Shown piece by piece: positions 60,041 to 64,000 of a DNA stretch of 64,000 nucleotides. Location of the stretch: positions 4,774,001-4,838,000 of the forward strand of contig NZ_CP186694.1 in NCBI RefSeq assembly GCF_049532965.1. Direction: 5' to 3'. The stretch comes from Roseateles sp049532965. Lineage in GTDB: Bacteria > Pseudomonadota > Gammaproteobacteria > Burkholderiales > Burkholderiaceae_C. Made by a program: the position numbers and the translations under genes. Below the pieces are notes generated by a model. It ran no database searches. It worked only from the letters and a program-made list of their open reading frames with translations, and was not told the origin of the DNA. Position 1 is the first letter of the stretch, and each line of letters begins with the position of its first letter.

Positions 60041-60080
60041 TTGACGCTCCGCGTTTTTTGGTACTAAACTGGTATTAATC
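60041..60080 (+). promoter_or_regulatory. promoter and repeat operator of the GlcNAc operon
   Basis: TTGACG (60041-60046) and TAAACT (60065-60070), 18 bases apart, form a promoter whose start lies just before the nagK ATG at 60081; no Shine-Dalgarno is visible, so a leaderless mRNA is possible. TGGTA occurs twice (60059-60063 and 60070-60074) as direct repeats and once more at 59954-59958, candidate sites for the GntR-type regulator. Confidence 0.5.
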
Positions 60081-61025
60081 ATGACGAGTCACTCGCTGGC
60101 GGACGCCTGGTCCGCGCCTTTGCAGCTGCGCTTTGCGGCCATTCGCTTCCTGGTGGGGGTGGATGGCGGCGGCACCGGCACGCGGGTCCGGCTGAGCGAC
60201 GTCCAAGGGCGCTTGCTCGGCCAGGGATGGGCGGGCCCGTCGGCGTTGGGGCAGGGGATCGCGCAAGCCTGGCGCCACATCCAGACGGCGGTTCACGAAG
60301 CCGCCGCGAAAGCGGGCCTCGAGCGCTTGCCGCTTGCGGAGACGGCGATCGGGTTGGGCCTGTCGGGCGCCGGCGTCGAGGCGCAAGCCCAGGCCTTCGT
60401 CGCGCAGCAGCCGGGCTACGCCCACGTCGAACTGGTGAATGACGGCACCACCACCGTCATCGGCGCCCACGCGGGCCGGCCGGGGGGCGTCATCGCCGCC
60501 GGCACCGGCACGGTGGGCGAAGCCCTGCGCGCCGACGGCTCGCTGGTGTGCGTCAGCGGATGGGGATGGATCGGTGGCGACGAGGGCAGCGGCGCCTGGC
60601 TCGGCATCCAGGCCATGCGCGTCGCGCAGAAGGCGATGGACGGGCGGGCCGATGTCGGGCCGCTCGCGCGCGCCGTCTGGGCCGCCGCCGGTTGCACGCA
60701 CGAGCGCGACCGCGACGCCATCAACGCCTGGGTCGCGCAGGCGGGCCAGCACGCGTATGCGCAGCTGGCGCCGCTCGTGTTCGAGCAGGCGGGCGCCGAT
60801 CCGGCCGCGGCCGCGCTGGTCGCGCAGGCGGTGTCGGAACTGGAGCAACTCGCGCTCGCGCTGGACCCTTCGCAGCAGCTGCCGCTCTCTCTGGCGGGCA
60901 GCGTGGCGCAGCGGCTTGCCGCGCTTTTCTCAGGCAACATTCGGGCCCGTTGCGTGTCGCCCCAGGGCGACTCGGCCGACGGTGCGCTGCGGCTGGTCCG
61001 CGGCGCTCTCTCCGAAACACGTTGA
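60081..61025 (+). CDS. nagK: N-acetylglucosamine kinase-type BadF/BadG family ATPase
   Basis: 314 residues. The ASKHA fold is marked by the phosphate-1 loop FLVGVDGGGTGTRVRL (about residues 24-39), ELVNDGTTTVIGAH, the phosphate-2 GVIAAGTGTVGEA and GGDEGSGAWLG. It phosphorylates GlcNAc taken up from chitin breakdown; glucosamine kinase is an alternative from sequence alone. First gene of a four-gene operon. Confidence 0.88.
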   Translation: MTSHSLADAWSAPLQLRFAAIRFLVGVDGGGTGTRVRLSDVQGRLLGQGWAGPSALGQGIAQAWRHIQTAVHEAAAKAGLERLPLAETAIGLGLSGAGVEAQAQAFVAQQPGYAHVELVNDGTTTVIGAHAGRPGGVIAAGTGTVGEALRADGSLVCVSGWGWIGGDEGSGAWLGIQAMRVAQKAMDGRADVGPLARAVWAAAGCTHERDRDAINAWVAQAGQHAYAQLAPLVFEQAGADPAAAALVAQAVSELEQLALALDPSQQLPLSLAGSVAQRLAALFSGNIRARCVSPQGDSADGALRLVRGALSETR

Positions 61026-61041
61026 GAAGCAGAGAAGCCCG

Positions 61042-61785
61042 ATGAGCACCAAGCTGCCCTTCCAGTTCAAGCCCGATCCCGCCGCCGCGTCGCCGCTGTA
61101 CATGCAGTTGGCCCACAAGCTGGCGCAAGCGATCCGCGAAGGCCAATACCAGGCCGACGAGGCGCTGCCGTCGGAACGCGTGTTGTCGGAGTCGCTCGAC
61201 CTCTCCCGCGTCACCGCGCGCAAGGCGATCGATCGCCTGGTCGAGCAGGGCCTGATCGTGCGCAAGCGTGGCTCCGGCAACTACATCGCGCCCAAGCTCG
61301 AGCAGCCGCTGTCGCGGCTGACCAGCTTCTCCGAGGAACTCCATCAGCGCGGCTTCAAGCCCAGCAGCCGCTGGCTGACGCGCGGCTTCGCCATGGCGGC
61401 GCCGGACGAGCAACTGTCGCTCGGCCTCACGACCGGCCAACGCGTCGCACGCCTGGAGCGCCTGCGCCTGGCCGACGCCGTCGTCATGGCCTATGAGCTC
61501 TCGGTGCTGCCCGAGGCAGTGCTGCCCGATCCGCAGAAGGTCGAGTCCTCGCTCTACGAGCACCTCGCCCAACACGGCGGCGCGCCGGTGCGCGCGCTGC
61601 AACACATCCGAGCCATCAACGCGGATTCGCGGCTGGCCGGCCTGCTGGAAGTCCCGGTCGGCCAGGCGGTGCTGTTCATCACGCGGGTGGGTTACCTGGA
61701 CCAGGGGCAAGCCGTCGAGCTGACCCATTCCTACTGCCGCAGCGATTACTACGACTTCGTTGCGGAGATGAGGCGAGACGGATGA
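61042..61785 (+). CDS. GntR/HutC-family regulator of amino-sugar use
   Basis: 247 residues. N-terminal winged helix (about 20-85; PLYMQLAHKLAQAIREGQY, LPSERVLSESLDLSRVTARKAIDRLVEQGL) and C-terminal UTRA ligand domain (from RLTSFSEELHQRGF onward to the end). It resembles NagQ/DasR-type regulators that bind GlcNAc-6-P or GlcN-6-P and release the operator. Overlaps nagA by 4 bases. The operator is probably the TGGTA repeat at the operon promoter. Confidence 0.9.
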   Translation: MSTKLPFQFKPDPAAASPLYMQLAHKLAQAIREGQYQADEALPSERVLSESLDLSRVTARKAIDRLVEQGLIVRKRGSGNYIAPKLEQPLSRLTSFSEELHQRGFKPSSRWLTRGFAMAAPDEQLSLGLTTGQRVARLERLRLADAVVMAYELSVLPEAVLPDPQKVESSLYEHLAQHGGAPVRALQHIRAINADSRLAGLLEVPVGQAVLFITRVGYLDQGQAVELTHSYCRSDYYDFVAEMRRDG

Positions 61786-62921
61786 CGGCCCAGCACATCG
61801 ACGGATTCATACTCACGCCCGGCGGTTTTGTCCGCGGTGTGCTGGAACATCAGAACGGCCGCGTCGTCCGCATCGACGGCGGCGCGGTCTCCGAGCACGA
61901 GGCGCGCCACGGCGCGAGCGAGCTCCCGCTGGTCCTGCCCGGGTTCATCGATACCCACGTCCACGGCGGCGCCGGCCACGACACGATGGAAGGCGGCGAC
62001 GCTGCGGCGCAGCTGGCGAAGCTGCATGCCAGGCACGGCACCACATCGCTGCTCGCCACGACGATGACGGCGCCACTCGATGAGATCCGTCATGCAATGC
62101 GCGCGCTCGCGTCCACATGCGAAGCGCGACCCGCCGGCGGCGCGCGCGTGCTGGGCGTCCACCTCGAAGGCCCGTACATCAATCCCGGCAAGCTCGGCGC
62201 TCAGCCCGACTTCGCCAAGGCCGCGTCGATCGCCGAGATCCGCGAGCTCCATGCGATCGCGCCGATCCGCCTGATCACGTTGGCGCCGGAACTTCCGGGC
62301 AACCTCGACCTCGTCGCGTCGCTGCGCGAATGCGGCTTCCAGGTCCAGATCGGCCACACGCTGGGCACCTACGAGGATGGCGTGGCCGCGCTGGGACGGG
62401 GTGCCGGCGGCTTCACCCACCTGTTCAATGCGATGACGGGGCTGCATCACCGCGAGCCCGGCATGGTCGGCGCAGCGCTGGCGCATGCCCAGTACGCCGA
62501 GATCATCCCGGACCTGCTGCACGTGCATCCGGGCGCGATCCGTGTCGCGCTGCGCAGCATCCCGCATCTGTTCTGCGTCACCGATTCGACCGCGGCGGCC
62601 GGCATGCCTGATGGCGAGTACAGCCTGGGCCGTCACCGCGTCACCAAGTGCCTGGGCGGCGTGCGCCTGCCCGACGGCACGCTGGCCGGTTCGACGCTGA
62701 CCATGGACCAGGCGCTGCGCAACCTGGTCCTGAAGCTCGGCCTGCCGATCGAGGACGCATCGCGCCGCGTGTCGACGCATGCGGCCGACTACCTGGGGCT
62801 GGGGGACCGGGGCCGGCTGGCGCCGGGCGCCTGGGCGGACTTTGTCGTGATGGACCGTGGCTTGCAGTTGCAACGCGTGGTCGTGGAAGGGGAAGCAATT
62901 GACCTCGCGAATGCTGGATGA
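61782..62921 (+). CDS. nagA: N-acetylglucosamine-6-phosphate deacetylase
   Basis: 379 residues. It makes GlcN-6-P and acetate. Amidohydrolase motifs: LVLPGFIDTHVHGG (metal His), GVHLEGPYINP (Glu), QIGHTLGTYEDGVAALGRGAGGFTHLFNAMTGLHHREPG (metal His residues), and FCVTDSTAAAGMPDG (catalytic Asp). Overlaps both neighbours, in line with operon expression. Confidence 0.95.
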   Translation: MTAQHIDGFILTPGGFVRGVLEHQNGRVVRIDGGAVSEHEARHGASELPLVLPGFIDTHVHGGAGHDTMEGGDAAAQLAKLHARHGTTSLLATTMTAPLDEIRHAMRALASTCEARPAGGARVLGVHLEGPYINPGKLGAQPDFAKAASIAEIRELHAIAPIRLITLAPELPGNLDLVASLRECGFQVQIGHTLGTYEDGVAALGRGAGGFTHLFNAMTGLHHREPGMVGAALAHAQYAEIIPDLLHVHPGAIRVALRSIPHLFCVTDSTAAAGMPDGEYSLGRHRVTKCLGGVRLPDGTLAGSTLTMDQALRNLVLKLGLPIEDASRRVSTHAADYLGLGDRGRLAPGAWADFVVMDRGLQLQRVVVEGEAIDLANAG

Positions 62922-63921
62922 GGCGCTGAGCGCGCCGCAGGTGGTGGCCCGTCAACTGGCCGCCGATCAGAACGCCTACGCGGCGCTCGGCCACGCGCTG
63001 CGCGAGCAGCCGCCGAGCTCGCTGCTGACCATTGCACGCGGCAGCTCCGACCATGCGTCCCATTACCTGGCCTATCTGGTGATGGCGCGCCTGGGCCGGC
63101 TGGTCACCTCGCTGCCGATGTCGCTGATCACGCTCTACCAGAGCAGGATCGAGAGCAAGGGCCTGGTCTCGCTGGCGTTCTCGCAGTCCGGACAGAGCCC
63201 GGACCTGGTGTCGCCGACCCGCTACTTCCGCGACAACGGCGCGCGCACGGTGGCCTTCGTCAACGCGGAGGGCTCGCCGCTGGAGGCCGCCGCCGAGCAC
63301 GTCTTCCGCCTGCATGCGGGTGTCGAGCAGAGCGTCGCCGCGACCAAGAGCTACATCGCGCAGTTGGTGGCGGGCGCGCGCGTCGTCGCGGCCTGGCAGG
63401 GCGACGAGGACCTCGGCGCCGCGCTGCAGACGTTGCCGCAATCGATGGAGCAGGCAGCGAAACAGCGCTGGGACGTGGCCGTCGATGTGCTCAAGGGCGC
63501 GGACAAGCTCTTCGTCATCGGGCGCGGCACCTCGCTGCCCATCGCGCTGGAAGCGGCGCTGAAGTTCAAGGAGACCTGCGGCATCCAGGCCGAGGCGTTC
63601 TCCGGTGCGGAGGTCAAGCACGGCCCGATGGCGCTGGTCGACGAGGGCTACCCGCTGCTGGTCTTCGCACCGCGGGGACCGGCGCAATCCGGCTTGCTGG
63701 CCCTCGCCGACGAGATGCGCGGCCGCGGCGCGCGCGTGCTGCTGGCCGCGCCGGAGGGCACGCCGGGCGCCGAGCTGCCGTTGACCTGCACCGGCAATGA
63801 GGACCTGGACCCGATCGCGGCGGTGCAGAGCTTCTATCCGATGGTGGAAGCGCTGGCGCAGGCAAGGGGCCTGAATCCCGACCAGCCGCGCCATCTGGCC
63901 AAGGTCACCAGGACGCATTGA
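62899..63921 (+). CDS. SIS-domain glucosamine-6-phosphate deaminase, NagB-II
   Basis: 340 residues from a TTG at 62899 (AAGGGGAA 5 bases before); an ATG at 62911 is the alternative. Two SIS domains: TIARGSSDHASHYLAYLVM and SQSGQSPDL, VEQSVAATKSYIAQL, then VIGRGTSLPIALEAALKFKETCGIQAEAFSGAEVKHGPMAL. It resembles the isomerase half of GlmS but has no glutaminase domain, and in the nag operon it serves as the deaminase GlcN-6-P to fructose-6-P. It ends the operon in this window. Confidence 0.92.
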   Translation: MTSRMLDEALSAPQVVARQLAADQNAYAALGHALREQPPSSLLTIARGSSDHASHYLAYLVMARLGRLVTSLPMSLITLYQSRIESKGLVSLAFSQSGQSPDLVSPTRYFRDNGARTVAFVNAEGSPLEAAAEHVFRLHAGVEQSVAATKSYIAQLVAGARVVAAWQGDEDLGAALQTLPQSMEQAAKQRWDVAVDVLKGADKLFVIGRGTSLPIALEAALKFKETCGIQAEAFSGAEVKHGPMALVDEGYPLLVFAPRGPAQSGLLALADEMRGRGARVLLAAPEGTPGAELPLTCTGNEDLDPIAAVQSFYPMVEALAQARGLNPDQPRHLAKVTRTH

Positions 63922-64000
63922 CCCGCGCGACCGGCGGTCCCTGCGCGACCGCTGCCGCGACCAACCTTCGACCCCAGCCGCCGACCCCGCGGGCCAGGCA

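Overview
The window is GC-rich and densely coded. It fits a beta-proteobacterium of the Burkholderiales, most like the chitin-using Roseateles/Mitsuaria group. The evidence is the gene order (apaG-rpe, a split trp cluster trpE-trpG-ltaE-trpD-trpC-ung, nagK-GntR-nagA-nagB-II), a PF10136 'site-specific recombinase' membrane protein, a GH18 chitinase and high codon GC. The genus is an inference. No tRNA, rRNA, IS element or CRISPR array was seen.

Layout. 1-10.5 kb: 3' part of a GH18 chitinase, mgsA, a YCII-domain exported protein, an XRE regulator + nucleotidyltransferase-like pair with a palindromic operator, an M28 peptidase, a dienelactone hydrolase, DUF2157 and GDYxxLxY membrane proteins, a DUF427 protein, MltA and a 39-aa membrane protein. 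10.5-20.4 kb: housekeeping genes (PF10136 protein, apaG, rpe, LMW-PTP, tag) between two large, diverged paralogues of unknown function (10496-12577 and 16917-19445). The second has an upstream partner with a Pro-Glu-Ser repeat. 20.5-22.6 kb: psuK-psuG pseudouridine catabolism.

22.9-39 kb is the main accessory region. A cyclic-di-GMP-I (GEMM) riboswitch precedes a 4467-aa FhaB/CdiA-type two-partner-secretion protein with a C-terminal PD-(D/E)XK-like nuclease toxin. An immunity candidate lies 1 nt downstream. Two further AT-richer ORFs (candidate orphan immunity genes) follow, then a diverged remnant of the toxin's 3' end. No TpsB/CdiB transporter gene is adjacent.

39-43 kb: an ExaC-type aldehyde dehydrogenase with a sigma-54 promoter, and a divergent AcoR-like enhancer-binding regulator with a palindromic site between them. 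42.9-45.6 kb: an unusual tandem duplication of a two-gene cassette (endonuclease/exonuclease/phosphatase-fold enzyme + ~136-aa partner). 45.9-52.2 kb: a PAS/GAF sensor overlapping a pseudo-receiver-CHAT protease gene, converging on a patatin phospholipase + metallo-beta-lactamase operon. This could be a sensor-protease-lipase conflict module.

52.3-64 kb: gph, a chalcone-isomerase-like protein, a trp leader peptide (three Trp codons) and attenuator-like leader, the trp cluster, ung, a REP/BIME-like repeat, and the N-acetylglucosamine operon that would use the product of the chitinase at the window start.
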